This document shows positions 45,631 through 54,601 of a stretch of 64,000 bases of DNA, in pieces. The stretch comes from Pseudomonas fulva (GTDB taxonomy: Bacteria > Pseudomonadota > Gammaproteobacteria > Pseudomonadales > Pseudomonadaceae). Positions within the stretch are counted from its first letter, which is position 1. Every line of letters begins with the position of its first letter. Under the pieces are notes generated by a model. That model was given only the letters and a program-made list of their open reading frames with translations, was not told where the DNA came from and did not search any database. Both the position numbers and the translations under genes were made by a program. The DNA lies in NCBI RefSeq assembly GCF_015680705.1, contig NZ_JADNYP010000018.1, positions 1-64,000 of the forward strand, written 5' to 3'.

Positions 45631-47190
45631 CTATTCACTGAACTTTCCCAGTGCATGTTCACGCAACTTGTTGGCGATCGTGGTATGTGAAACACCCAGA
45701 CGCTTACCCAGCGCCCGGGTGCCTGGATAGTCTTGCAGCAAAGTTTCCAGCACCGTCCTTTCGAATCGGCCGACGATAGTAGCCAGCGAGCCTTCCAGAG
45801 AAAAACCGTTCAGAGGATGACGCCCGCCATGATCCGGCAGGCGGATATGCGCGCTGCCGACCACACCGTCCTCGCATACTGAAACTGCCTGGAACAACAC
45901 GTTTTCCAATTGACGGACATTGCCTGGCCAGGCATATCGGCCCAGCTTTTCCAGCGCCGCCGGAGCCAGGCGCGGCACGGGACAGCCGATTTGCCGGCTG
46001 GCCTGGTCGAGGAAATGCTCGGCCAGGCCAGCCAGGCCGTCCATGCACTCGCGCAGCGGAGGGATGTGTAACGACAGCACGCTGAGGCGATGGTAAAGAT
46101 CCTGGCGGAATTCGCCGCGCGCGCACCGTTCGGACAGGTCGAGCTGGGTCGCGCAGACGATCCGCACATCCAGGTAGACGTCCTCGTCGCTACCCACCCG
46201 ACGGAAACAGCCTTCCTGCAAGAAGTGCAACAGCTTGCCCTGCAGACGTGGGCTCATCTCGTCGACACCATCGACAAACAACGTGCCGCCCGAAGTCAGC
46301 TCGAGCAACCCCAGCTTGCCTTCTGCGCGGGCTCCCTCGAAGGCGCCTGGCCCATAGCCGAACAGTTCGGTCTCGGCCATCGATTCCGACAGACCGGCGC
46401 AGTTGAGTGCAAGCATGGGCGACTGACGGCGTGGGCTCGCCAGGTGACAGGCACGGGCCAGCAGCTCCTTGCCAGTGCCGGTCTCGCCCTCGATCAGCAC
46501 CGGCGCATCCAGCGGCGCCATGCGTCTGGCTTCTCGGACCACCGCCGCCATCCTTCGCGAACTCTGGAAGATGCTGTCGAAGCCGCGCAGCTCCTGCTTG
46601 CGCACATGATAGATCTGCTCACCGATGCGATCTGCGCGGTGCAAGGTCAGCACGGCGCCTGCCAGGGCCTCGGTATCATCGAGCTGCGATTGCAGTGGCG
46701 CGACGTCGGCCAGGAATATGTCACCATGCACCTTCAGCCGTAGCCCGTTGATCCGCGAACGACCGGTTCGCATCAGCTCCGGCAGATCGAAGTCCTCGAT
46801 GTGGCGCGCCAGCGACAGGCCCGGTACCTCGTCGACCCGCACACCGAGCAATTGCGCAGCCGCCCGGTTGCCAGCGACGACACCGCCGCTCATGTCGACC
46901 GACAGTACCGGGAACTCCAGGGCACCGAGCAAGGCATTGAGTTCCATGTGCCTTCGCTCACTGGGCATCAGTCCGACCCGCTTGACCCCGAAGACGCCAT
47001 CGATCGCCTCGAATTTCGGACGCAGCGACTGGAACTGCAGGTTGATCAGGTTCGGGCAGTTCAGATAGATGGCGTTGCCGTGCTCGCCGCCCACCTCTCC
47101 ACGCGCCACGTTGATGCCGTACGACACCAGCAACTCGAGGATGTCACGCAGCATGCCGATGCGGTTCTGACAATGGACCTTGATACGCAT
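45631..47190 (-). CDS. phhR: Aromatic amino acid-responsive regulator PhhR (TyrR family)
   Basis: PhhR senses phenylalanine and tyrosine and activates phhAB and other aromatic amino acid genes. The 519 residues comprise an N-terminal ACT domain (1-70), a PAS domain (about 78-190), an AAA+ domain with Walker A GETGTGKE at 235-242, and a C-terminal helix-turn-helix (LGKRLGVSHTTIANKLRE). The sigma-54 contact loop reads GAFEGA at 282-287 instead of GAFTGA. That fits the TyrR/PhhR group, which can work with sigma-70 RNA polymerase. GGGAGG precedes the ATG. It is divergent from phhA. Confidence 0.95.
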   Translation of the reverse strand: MRIKVHCQNRIGMLRDILELLVSYGINVARGEVGGEHGNAIYLNCPNLINLQFQSLRPKFEAIDGVFGVKRVGLMPSERRHMELNALLGALEFPVLSVDMSGGVVAGNRAAAQLLGVRVDEVPGLSLARHIEDFDLPELMRTGRSRINGLRLKVHGDIFLADVAPLQSQLDDTEALAGAVLTLHRADRIGEQIYHVRKQELRGFDSIFQSSRRMAAVVREARRMAPLDAPVLIEGETGTGKELLARACHLASPRRQSPMLALNCAGLSESMAETELFGYGPGAFEGARAEGKLGLLELTSGGTLFVDGVDEMSPRLQGKLLHFLQEGCFRRVGSDEDVYLDVRIVCATQLDLSERCARGEFRQDLYHRLSVLSLHIPPLRECMDGLAGLAEHFLDQASRQIGCPVPRLAPAALEKLGRYAWPGNVRQLENVLFQAVSVCEDGVVGSAHIRLPDHGGRHPLNGFSLEGSLATIVGRFERTVLETLLQDYPGTRALGKRLGVSHTTIANKLREHALGKFSE

Positions 47191-47233
47191 GACGGCCTCC
47201 CTTGAACTAACAATCGACCGCCGGCGAAAAACG

Positions 47234-47251
47234 TGTCAGGTTTTCTTGCCA
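47234..47251. promoter_or_regulatory. Possible weak PhhR box
   Basis: TGTCAG-N6-TTGCCA resembles TGTAAA-N6-TTTACA with several mismatches. It lies 73 bases from the stronger box at 47307, and PhhR is reported to use paired sites at phhA. Confidence 0.25.
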
Positions 47252-47306
47252 GATTGGCCTGAAAGATCGGTTTGAAACGCTTGATTCTGGGGCGCACCCT
47301 GCCATT

Positions 47307-47324
47307 CGTAAACTTTTCTTTACG
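47307..47324. promoter_or_regulatory. PhhR (TyrR-type) operator in the phhR-phhA region
   Basis: CGTAAA-N6-TTTACG is a perfect inverted repeat and matches the TyrR/PhhR consensus TGTAAA-N6-TTTACA at all but the outermost positions. It lies 119 bases before the phhA ATG and 117 bases from the phhR start, so it could serve both genes. Confidence 0.7.
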
Positions 47325-47442
47325 AGCGTAAGGTTTTCTAGGGCGGCGTTCAGGGACCGCAGCACTGGAAAAGCCTATTCGACCCTGGCTTTACTGGGCG
47401 CAAGTCAGCCGGCAAGAACAAGAACCGTCCTGGAGAGCTTCC

Positions 47443-48228
47443 ATGAAACAGACCCACTATGTGGCACGCGAACCGGATCCACAGGGCTTCATCGACTATT
47501 CGCCGCAAGACCATCAGGTCTGGCATACCTTGATCGAGCGACAGCTGAAGGTGGTCGAAGGACGCGCCTGCCAGGAATACCTGGACGGTGTCGAGCAGCT
47601 TCGGCTGCCACGCGAGCGGATCCCTCAGCTTGGCGAGATAAACAAGGTGCTCGCTGCCAGCACCGGCTGGCAGGTGGCACGGGTACCAGCGCTGATCCCG
47701 TTCCAGACCTTCTTCGAACTACTGGCCAGCAAGCGTTTTCCGGTGGCGACCTTCATCCGCACCCCGCAAGAGCTGGACTACCTGCAGGAACCGGATATCT
47801 TCCATGAGATTTTCGGTCATTGCCCGCTGCTGACCAACCCCTGGTTCGCCGAATTCACCCATACCTACGGCAAGCTGGGGCTGGCCGCGAGCAAGCAGGA
47901 GCGTGTGTACCTGGCGCGGCTGTACTGGATGACCATCGAGTTCGGCCTGATCGAGACCGCCCAGGGCCGCAGGATCTATGGCGGTGGTATTCTTTCGTCG
48001 CCCAAGGAAACCCTCTACAGCCTGTCCGAGACACCGGAACACCAGCCCTTCGATCCACTCGAAGCCATGCGCACGCCCTACCGCATCGACATCCTACAGC
48101 CGGTCTACTTCGTCTTGCCGAACCTCAGGCGCTTGTTCGACCTGGCCCATGAAGACATCATGGCGCTCGTCCAGCGTGCCATGCAGCTAGGGTTGCACGC
48201 GCCCAAGTTCCCGCCCCGGGCGGCCTGA
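47443..48228 (+). CDS. phhA: Phenylalanine-4-hydroxylase
   Basis: PhhA hydroxylates phenylalanine to tyrosine using tetrahydropterin and oxygen at a non-heme iron. The 261 residues keep the iron ligands His121, His126 (FHEIFGHCPLL) and Glu166 (WMTIEFGLI). As in other bacterial enzymes there is no regulatory ACT domain. It is followed 46 bases later by phhB, which regenerates the pterin cofactor. Confidence 0.96.
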   Translation: MKQTHYVAREPDPQGFIDYSPQDHQVWHTLIERQLKVVEGRACQEYLDGVEQLRLPRERIPQLGEINKVLAASTGWQVARVPALIPFQTFFELLASKRFPVATFIRTPQELDYLQEPDIFHEIFGHCPLLTNPWFAEFTHTYGKLGLAASKQERVYLARLYWMTIEFGLIETAQGRRIYGGGILSSPKETLYSLSETPEHQPFDPLEAMRTPYRIDILQPVYFVLPNLRRLFDLAHEDIMALVQRAMQLGLHAPKFPPRAA

Positions 48229-48274
48229 GCGTCTTGGTGCCACCACCCGAACATCCATCGACCGGAGCCCATTG

Positions 48275-48634
48275 ATGACCGCCTTGAACCAAGCCCACTG
48301 CGAAGCCTGTCGCGCCGATGCCCCACAGGTCACCGAACAGGAACTGGCAGCACTGATTCGCGAGATCCCCGACTGGAACATCGAAGTTCGCGACGGGATC
48401 ATGCAGCTGGAAAGAGTATTCGCATTCAGAAACTTCAAGCATGCCCTGGCCTTCACCAACGCGGTTGGCCAGATCGCCGAGGCCGAAGGGCATCATCCGG
48501 GGTTGCTGACGGAATGGGGCAAGGTCACCGTCACTTGGTGGAGCCATTCGATCAAGGGCCTGCACCGCAACGACTTCGTCATGGCCGCCAGGACCGACCA
48601 GGTCGCCCAGTCGGCCGAGGGCCGCAAAGTCTGA
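48275..48634 (+). CDS. phhB: Pterin-4a-carbinolamine dehydratase
   Basis: PhhB dehydrates 4a-hydroxytetrahydrobiopterin formed by PhhA. The 119 residues show the family pattern: WNIEVRDGIMQLERVFAFRNFKHALAF, then EAEGHHPGLLTEWGKVTVTWWSHSIKGLHRNDFVMA, with the active-site HH pair. The ATG at 48275 is used; a TTG one codon upstream is unlikely. A short Cys-containing N-terminus (HCEACRADAP) is usual for Pseudomonas. Confidence 0.95.
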   Translation: MTALNQAHCEACRADAPQVTEQELAALIREIPDWNIEVRDGIMQLERVFAFRNFKHALAFTNAVGQIAEAEGHHPGLLTEWGKVTVTWWSHSIKGLHRNDFVMAARTDQVAQSAEGRKV

Positions 48635-48712
48635 CAAACGGCCCACCCCGCGCCTGCCTTGAAGCGCGATGGATCGCGCATGATGGCAGGCGCTGGAACG
48701 CAAGGACTTCTA

Positions 48713-48787
48713 AGTGTCATCGAGGCTGCTGTATCCTGCCCCCGCTTTGCGAACCCCTGCGCCTGGCGCAGCCCCTTCGATGACACT
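48713..48787. repeat. 11-bp perfect inverted repeat with 53-base spacer
   Basis: AGTGTCATCGA (48713-48723) is repeated in inverted orientation as TCGATGACACT (48777-48787), just upstream of the 42-codon ORF. A TATCCT word inside could be a -10 element, placing the arms on either side of a transcription start. Confidence 0.6.
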
Positions 48788-48802
48788 AGCGAGGACGACG
48801 AG

Positions 48803-48931
48803 ATGCACGAGATCCCGAATCTTCCCTTCCCAAGCCTGAACCCTGAAGAGCACTCCGTTGCCCCCCATGCCGAGCCTGCAGCAACTGCCCAGCAGGACGG
48901 CGAAGACGCCTCCAGCGCCGACCAAGACTAG
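48803..48931 (+). CDS. Small acidic 42-residue protein
   Basis: ATG preceded by GAGGACGACGAG opens a 42-codon frame. The product begins MHEIPNLPFPSLNPEEH and ends in a Gln/Asp/Glu/Ala/Ser-rich acidic tail. It has no cysteine, membrane helix or signal peptide and is probably disordered. The well-placed purine-rich ribosome-binding site and the inverted repeat upstream favour a real gene. I do not recognise it. Confidence 0.5.
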   Translation: MHEIPNLPFPSLNPEEHSVAPHAEPAATAQQDGEDASSADQD

Positions 48932-48984
48932 GCTTTGTACGAAAAGTGCCTGGCCGACCCTGGGCCCGCTTTGCAGACCATCCC

Positions 48985-49057
48985 GCCACGGCGGCCTCCT
49001 ACAGGTGGCCGCTGAGGCGTTTGCATCCCACGGCAGGAGCGACCGCCGCCCAGCCGG
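48985..49057. repeat. Degenerate REP-like element downstream of ydiJ
   Basis: GGCGGCC and TGGCCGC flank CTCCTACAGG, and a second CAGGAGCGACCGCC word follows. These words resemble the GAGC/CTCC-containing extragenic palindromes common in the P. putida group. It lies between the small acidic gene and the ydiJ stop codon and may end both transcripts. Confidence 0.4.
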
Positions 49058-52000
49058 TCATGGCCGCACGTGCTGCAGTACCACTTCCAGCGGATGGCGC
49101 AGCTTGCGGTCGGCAAGGCGCTTGACCTGGCTGCGGCAGGAATAGCCGGTCGCCAGGGCCTCGCCTTCCTTGTCCAGTTTGCTTGCCCAAGACTGTTCGA
49201 AAATGGTTCGCGAGGTCTCCTGGTTGCGCGCCTCATGCCCATAGGTGCCAGACATCCCGCAGCAGCCGGTCGCCTCGGTGGTCAGCTTCAGCCCCAACCT
49301 GGCGAAGACCTGTTCCCACTGCCGGACACTGGCCGGAACATTGGTCTTTTCCGTGCAATGCGCCATCAGACGGAAATGCTCAACGGTGGCGCTGGGCTGA
49401 CTGGGCAGCACGTCGATCAACCACTCCTGCGGCAGCAGCACCTTCGGACACCCCTCGAGCCCCGGTACTTTCTGGTATTCCTGGCGATAGACCAGGGTCA
49501 TGGCCGGATCCAGCCCGACCAGCGGCACGCCGCAATCGGCCAAGGCCTTGAGCTGGCTGCCGTTGCGAATGGCCGCCTTGGCGAATGCGCCCAGGAAGCC
49601 TTGTACGTGCAATGGCTTGCCATTGGCGCTGTAGGGCGCCAGGAACACGCGATGCCCCAAACGATGGGCCAGATCGATGAACGCCGCGAGCAAGGGGGTT
49701 TCGAAATAGCGGGTGAAGGCGTCCTGGACCAGCACGATGCTGCGCTCGCGCTGGGCCGGCGTCAGCTCGCTCAAGGCCGGGACGGTCGCCACGCCGACCC
49801 GGCAGCGGGTCAGGGTCGATTGCAGGTTGAAGCGGCTGATCAAGGGGCTGTCGACCATGCCGACCTGCTCGGCCAGCAGCTTGTTCACCCACCTGGAGCC
49901 CATCACTGCGTTGTACAGCCCGGGCGCGTAAGCCAGATAGGGAATGCTGAATTCCAGCGAACCGATCAGGTAGTCGCGCAGCGGACGCTGGTAGCGGCCG
50001 TGGTACAGCTCGAGAAAGCGCGAACGGAAGTCCGGCACGTTGACCTTGACTGGGCACTGCCCGGCGCATGACTTGCAAGCCAGGCAGCCAGCCATGGCAT
50101 CGTACACCTCGTGGGAGAAATCCTCCTGGCCCTGCCGACGCGCACGCTCGTTGCGCAGGCGTGCCGGCAGCCCCTTGAGCCAGCCGCTCGGCTGGCGCGC
50201 AGCGGCAAGCACATCGACGTCGGCCGCGCCTTGCAGCCGCAGCCACTCGCGAATCAGCGAGGCGCGCCCCTTGGGCGAATGACGACGCTCGCGCGTGGCT
50301 TTCCAGGACGGGCACATCGCATCGTTCGGATCGTAGTTGTAGCAGGCGCCGTTGCCATTGCAATGCACGGCACTGCCGAAGCTCTGCCAGACACGTTCGT
50401 CGATGCTGCGATCGAGTTCGCCGCGCAGCGGTGCCTCGTCCACCTTGATCAACCCTTCGGCGCTGTCGGGCGGCGTGCAGATCTTTCCCGGGTTGAGCTG
50501 GTTGTGCGGATCGAAGGCGCCCTTGAGACGCTGCAGCGCCGGGTACAGCTCGCCGAAGTATTCCGGCACGTATTCCGAACGCAAGCCCTTGCCGTGTTCG
50601 CCCCACAACAGGCCACCGTAACGCCGCGTCAAGGCCGCCACGGCATCGGAAATCGGCTTGACCAGCGCGGCCTGGGCCGGATCCTTCATGTCCAGCGCCG
50701 GACGCACGTGCAGCACGCCGGCATCGACATGGCCGAACATGCCGTACGCCAGACCGTGACCGTCGAGCAGCGCACGAAATTCGGCGATGTAGTCGGCCAG
50801 TTGCTCCGGAGGGACCGCGGTATCCTCCACGAACGGCTGCGGACGCACTTCGCCTTCGACGTTGCCGAGCAGCCCCACCGAGCGCTTGCGCATCGCGTAT
50901 ACCCGCGTGACCGCCTCGGCGCCCTCGGCCAGGGTGTGCCCCAGGCGCTCGACGCTGGTGTCGGCCTGCAGATGCTCGACGAAGGCACGGACTCTGGCGT
51001 GGACCTCGTCAGGCTGGTCGCCACAGAACTCGACCAGATTGATGCCCAAGGTCGGGCGCTGCGCATCGGCGGGGAAGTATTCGGCGACACTGTCCCAGAC
51101 GATGTCCTTCATCGCCAGCATCAGTACCTTGGAATCCACCGTCTCGATCGAAAGCGGCTTGAGCGCCATCAGTGCATTGGCGTCGCGCAGCGCATCCATG
51201 AAACTGGCATAGCGCACGTTGACCAGCACCGCATAGCGGGGAATCGGCAGTACGTTGAGCTTGGCCTCGACGACGTAGCCTAGCGATCCTTCGGCACCAC
51301 ACAGGACACTGTTGAGGTTGAAACGACCCTGTTCGTCACGCAGGTGGGCCAGGTCGTAGCCGGTCAGGCAGCGATTGAGCTTGGGGAAGGTGTGCTCGAT
51401 CAGTTCAGCCTGGGTTCGCTGGATGTCGCGCGCCGTGCGGTAGACCTCCCCCACCCGCCCGGAAGCCGCGCAAGCCAGTTCTAGCGTCTGGTCGTCGATC
51501 GGCAGGCTGTGCAGGCGTTCGCCACCGAGCAGCACGCTGTGCAGCTCGAGCACATGGTCGCGAGTCTTGCCATAGGTGCAGCTGCCCTGGCCGCTGGCAT
51601 CGGTATTGATCATGCCGCCGATGGTCGCCCGGTTGGACGTCGACAGCTCCGGCGCGAAGAACAGCCCGTGCGGCTTGAGCGCGGCATTGAGCTGGTCCTT
51701 GACCACCCCGGCCTGAACCCTCACCCAGCGCTCCTGCACGTTGATCTCGAGGATCTCGTTCATGTGCCGGGACAGATCGACGACGATGCCATCGGTCAGC
51801 GACTGGCCATTGGTTCCGGTCCCTCCGCCGCGAGGCGTCAGCTTGACCTGGCGAAAGCGTGCTTCGCCCATCAGCCTGGCGACGCGCGCCACATCGTCGG
51901 CATCGACCGGAAAGACGGCAGCCTGGGGCAGGCGCTGGTAGATGGAGTTGTCGGTGGCCAGCACCGTGCGCGTGCCGTAGTCGGCACTGATCTGGCCACG

Positions 52001-52078
52001 GAAGCCGCTGGCGCGCAACGCTTCGAGAAACTCGGGATAGTTGGCGGCAGGCGCCTGGGGGTGCAGTTGGGCGATCAT
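49058..52078 (-). CDS. ydiJ: FAD- and 4Fe-4S-containing D-2-hydroxyglutarate dehydrogenase (YdiJ family)
   Basis: YdiJ-type enzymes oxidise D-2-hydroxyglutarate to 2-oxoglutarate. The 1006 residues contain an FAD_binding_4 domain (PRGGGTGTNGQSLTDGIVVDLSRHMN; SGQGSCTYGKTRDHVLELHSVLLGG), an FAD-oxidase C-terminal domain (GHVDAGVLHVRPALD), a ferredoxin-like segment with CLACKSCAGQCPVKVN near 660, and a C-terminal CCG-type cysteine-rich region (MSGTYGHE preceded by ATGCCG). Length agrees with the E. coli protein (1018). It is divergent from a LysR gene that may control it. Confidence 0.93.
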   Translation of the reverse strand: MIAQLHPQAPAANYPEFLEALRASGFRGQISADYGTRTVLATDNSIYQRLPQAAVFPVDADDVARVARLMGEARFRQVKLTPRGGGTGTNGQSLTDGIVVDLSRHMNEILEINVQERWVRVQAGVVKDQLNAALKPHGLFFAPELSTSNRATIGGMINTDASGQGSCTYGKTRDHVLELHSVLLGGERLHSLPIDDQTLELACAASGRVGEVYRTARDIQRTQAELIEHTFPKLNRCLTGYDLAHLRDEQGRFNLNSVLCGAEGSLGYVVEAKLNVLPIPRYAVLVNVRYASFMDALRDANALMALKPLSIETVDSKVLMLAMKDIVWDSVAEYFPADAQRPTLGINLVEFCGDQPDEVHARVRAFVEHLQADTSVERLGHTLAEGAEAVTRVYAMRKRSVGLLGNVEGEVRPQPFVEDTAVPPEQLADYIAEFRALLDGHGLAYGMFGHVDAGVLHVRPALDMKDPAQAALVKPISDAVAALTRRYGGLLWGEHGKGLRSEYVPEYFGELYPALQRLKGAFDPHNQLNPGKICTPPDSAEGLIKVDEAPLRGELDRSIDERVWQSFGSAVHCNGNGACYNYDPNDAMCPSWKATRERRHSPKGRASLIREWLRLQGAADVDVLAAARQPSGWLKGLPARLRNERARRQGQEDFSHEVYDAMAGCLACKSCAGQCPVKVNVPDFRSRFLELYHGRYQRPLRDYLIGSLEFSIPYLAYAPGLYNAVMGSRWVNKLLAEQVGMVDSPLISRFNLQSTLTRCRVGVATVPALSELTPAQRERSIVLVQDAFTRYFETPLLAAFIDLAHRLGHRVFLAPYSANGKPLHVQGFLGAFAKAAIRNGSQLKALADCGVPLVGLDPAMTLVYRQEYQKVPGLEGCPKVLLPQEWLIDVLPSQPSATVEHFRLMAHCTEKTNVPASVRQWEQVFARLGLKLTTEATGCCGMSGTYGHEARNQETSRTIFEQSWASKLDKEGEALATGYSCRSQVKRLADRKLRHPLEVVLQHVRP

Positions 52079-52252
52079 CGAAGGACGGCCTCTTTATCGG
52101 CTGGTTCACGGTGGTGGGCAATCGGCGCATGGCCTGGTTGCCTGTCGTAACGGCATGAATCGATCCAGGCCGAATGACGAATAGGGCAATGTTCCTGTAC
52201 TTTCGAAGCAAGGGCAAACGGATAATCCTGCCGCTATCGATGACTTCAATGA

Positions 52253-53137
52253 ATGAATTACCGCCACCTGACACCGTCCATGTCGCTCCTGCTGGCCTTC
52301 GAGGCGGCAGCCCGGCACGAAAGCTACACGCGAGCCGCGGTGGAGCTTTCCCTGACCCAGAGTGCCGTCAGCCGCCAGGTCCAGGCGCTCGAAAAGCAAC
52401 TGGGCCTGACCCTGTTCAGGCGTGAAGGGCGCCAGGTCCAACTGACCGATGTCGGGCGCCTTTACCAGCGCCAGTTGAGCGAAGCGCTCGGACGGATCCG
52501 TAGCGCCACCTTGCAGGCCCTGGCCTACCAGTCCGGGGTCGGCACGCTTCGCCTGGCCACCTTGCCGACGTTCGGCTCCAAATGGTTGCTGCCGCGCCTG
52601 CATGCCTTCTATACCGCCCATCCGGGCATGCTGGTGCATATCCATTCGCGGATCGAGGCGATCGACTTCGAAACCAGCGAAATCGATGCCGCCATCGGCG
52701 TGGCCAGCCACGACCTGTCAGGCTTGGTCTGCCACAGGTTGCATGCCGAAGAGCTGGTGGTGGTGTTGCCGCCGTCGGCGGCGCAGCAGGCCGAGGCATG
52801 GACCGCGGCCAGGATCAGCGAACAGTTGCTGCTCACCGTGGCCAACAATCCGCACGCCTGGGGCGAATGGTTCTCTCACCACGCCCTGCCCCATCGCGGC
52901 ATGCGCCTGGGCCCGAGCTTCGAGCTGACGTCGCACCTGATCCAGGCCGTCAGGGCCGGCATCGGCATCGGCCTGGTGCCCAGGATCCTCGTGCAGGAGG
53001 AACTGGCCAATGGCGAGCTGTTCAGCCCGGCAGCGGCCTTCGCCAGCCAGCGCAGCTATTACCTGATCTACCCGCCGCGCAACGAAGCGCTGCCTTCGCT
53101 GCGGGCTTTCCGCGGCTGGCTGCTGGAGCAGATCTGA
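52253..53137 (+). CDS. LysR-family transcriptional regulator
   Basis: The 294-residue product has the LysR winged helix-turn-helix (TRAAVELSLTQSAVSRQVQALEKQLGLTLFRR, about 27-58) and a periplasmic-binding-like effector domain of the GcvA subgroup. It is transcribed away from ydiJ across 174 bases, the classic position of a LysR regulator and its target. The inducer is unknown; a 2-hydroxyacid would fit the neighbour. Confidence 0.9.
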   Translation: MNYRHLTPSMSLLLAFEAAARHESYTRAAVELSLTQSAVSRQVQALEKQLGLTLFRREGRQVQLTDVGRLYQRQLSEALGRIRSATLQALAYQSGVGTLRLATLPTFGSKWLLPRLHAFYTAHPGMLVHIHSRIEAIDFETSEIDAAIGVASHDLSGLVCHRLHAEELVVVLPPSAAQQAEAWTAARISEQLLLTVANNPHAWGEWFSHHALPHRGMRLGPSFELTSHLIQAVRAGIGIGLVPRILVQEELANGELFSPAAAFASQRSYYLIYPPRNEALPSLRAFRGWLLEQI

Positions 53138-53182
53138 GACCGGTGAGCCGCTGCCCGGCGGCAGCGACTCGCCGGCGCGTCG

Positions 53183-54601
53183 TCAGTCGCTCGAGGCGCC
53201 TGGCGCAACGCCGGCCCGGAGCTTGCGCGCATGGCTGACCCGGTAGCACAGGTACATGACCACCAGCCATACCGGAATCGCATAGACCGAGACCTGGATG
53301 CCCGGGATCTGCAGCATGATGCCGAGGATGAGCACCACGAAGGCCAGGCACAGGTAATTGCCCAGCGGGTACCACAGCGCCTTGAACAATGGCTGGCGCC
53401 CGGTACGTTCGAGATGCTGGCGGAACTTGAGGTGCGAATAGCTGATCATCGCCCAGTTGATGACCAGCGCCGCGACCACCAGCGACATCAGCAGCTCCAG
53501 GGCATCGTGCGGCATCAGGTAGTTCAGCAGTACCGCCACCACCGTCACCGCGGCAGACACCAGGATCGCGCGCACCGGAACGCCACGCCGATCGACCCTG
53601 GCCAGGCCGGCCGGCGCATCGCCCTGCTCAGCCATGCCGTAGAGCATCCGTGCATTGCAGTAGGTGCCGCTGTTGTATACCGATAGCGCGGCGGTGAGCA
53701 CGACGAAGTTGAGCAGGTGGGCAGCCACGTCGCTGCCAAGCAGCGAGAAGACCTGCACGAACGGACTGCTGGCATAGCTGCCTCCCGCCGCGTCGATGCT
53801 CTTGACCAGGCTGTCCCAGGGCGTCAGCGACAGCAGTACCACCAGCGCACCGATATAGAAGATCAGAATGCGGTAGATGACCTGGTTGATGGCCTTGGGA
53901 ATCACCGTCCTTGGCTGGTCGGCCTCGGCCGCGGTGAAGCCGAGCATCTCCAGGCCGCCGAAGGAGAACATGATGATCGCCAGCGCCATGACCAACCCAC
54001 CGAAGCCGTTCGGGAAGAAGCCGCCATGTTCCCAGAGGTTGCTCACCGAGGCTTCGCTGCCGCCGCGTCCGCTGACCAGCAGGTAGCTTCCCAGAGCGAT
54101 CATGCCGATGATGGCCAGGACCTTGATGATCGCGAACCAGAACTCCGCCTCGCCGAAGACCTTGACGTTGGCCAGGTTGACGGCATTGATCAGCACGAAG
54201 AACACCGCGGCGGTCACCCAGTTCGGTATTTCCGGCCACCAGTAGTGAATGTACTTGCCGACCGCGGAAAGCTCCGACATCCCGACCAGGATGTACAGCA
54301 CCCAGCAGTTCCAGCCGGACAGGAAGCCTGCGAAGCCGCCCCAGTAGCGATGCGCGAAATGGCTGAAGGAGCCGGCCACCGGCTCCTCGACGATCATCTC
54401 GCCCAGCTGGCGCATGATCATGAAGGCAATGAAGCCACAGATGGCATAGCCGAGGATCATCGACGGCCCGGCGGACTTCATGACCCCGGCCGAACCGAGG
54501 AACAGGCCGGTGCCGATGGCACCGCCCAAGGCAATCAGCTGAATGTGGCGGTTCTTCAAGCCGCGCTTGAGTTCGCCGGAAGGCGTGTTTTGTCCATTCA
54601 T
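53183..54601 (-). CDS. aroP: Aromatic amino acid permease (AroP-type APC transporter)
   Basis: Predicted proton-coupled importer of phenylalanine, tyrosine and tryptophan. The 472 residues have about 12 membrane helices. The N-terminal LKRGLKNRHIQLIALGGAIGTGLFLGS and the EEPVAGSFSHFAHRYWG segment are very close to E. coli AroP and PheP. I use the ATG at 54601 (MNGQNTPSGELKRG); a GTG four codons upstream is possible. Proximity to phhAB suggests supply of phenylalanine for hydroxylation, but a GABA-type substrate cannot be excluded by sequence alone. Confidence 0.88.
   Translation of the reverse strand: MNGQNTPSGELKRGLKNRHIQLIALGGAIGTGLFLGSAGVMKSAGPSMILGYAICGFIAFMIMRQLGEMIVEEPVAGSFSHFAHRYWGGFAGFLSGWNCWVLYILVGMSELSAVGKYIHYWWPEIPNWVTAAVFFVLINAVNLANVKVFGEAEFWFAIIKVLAIIGMIALGSYLLVSGRGGSEASVSNLWEHGGFFPNGFGGLVMALAIIMFSFGGLEMLGFTAAEADQPRTVIPKAINQVIYRILIFYIGALVVLLSLTPWDSLVKSIDAAGGSYASSPFVQVFSLLGSDVAAHLLNFVVLTAALSVYNSGTYCNARMLYGMAEQGDAPAGLARVDRRGVPVRAILVSAAVTVVAVLLNYLMPHDALELLMSLVVAALVINWAMISYSHLKFRQHLERTGRQPLFKALWYPLGNYLCLAFVVLILGIMLQIPGIQVSVYAIPVWLVVMYLCYRVSHARKLRAGVAPGASSD

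Noticed and set aside
47391..47410. Possible sigma-54 -24/-12 promoter before phhA.
   Set aside because: The GG and GC dinucleotides are one base short of the required spacing, and PhhR lacks GAFTGA.
48932..48955. GGCTTTGTACGAAAAGTGCC after the 42-codon ORF, resembling an insertion-sequence end.
   Set aside because: There is no second end, no transposase and no target duplication; the resemblance is from memory only.
53149..53166. CGCTGCC/GGCAGCG stem between the LysR gene and aroP.
   Set aside because: Short stem without a T-run; it may be a weak shared 3' structure but is not distinct from GC-rich background.
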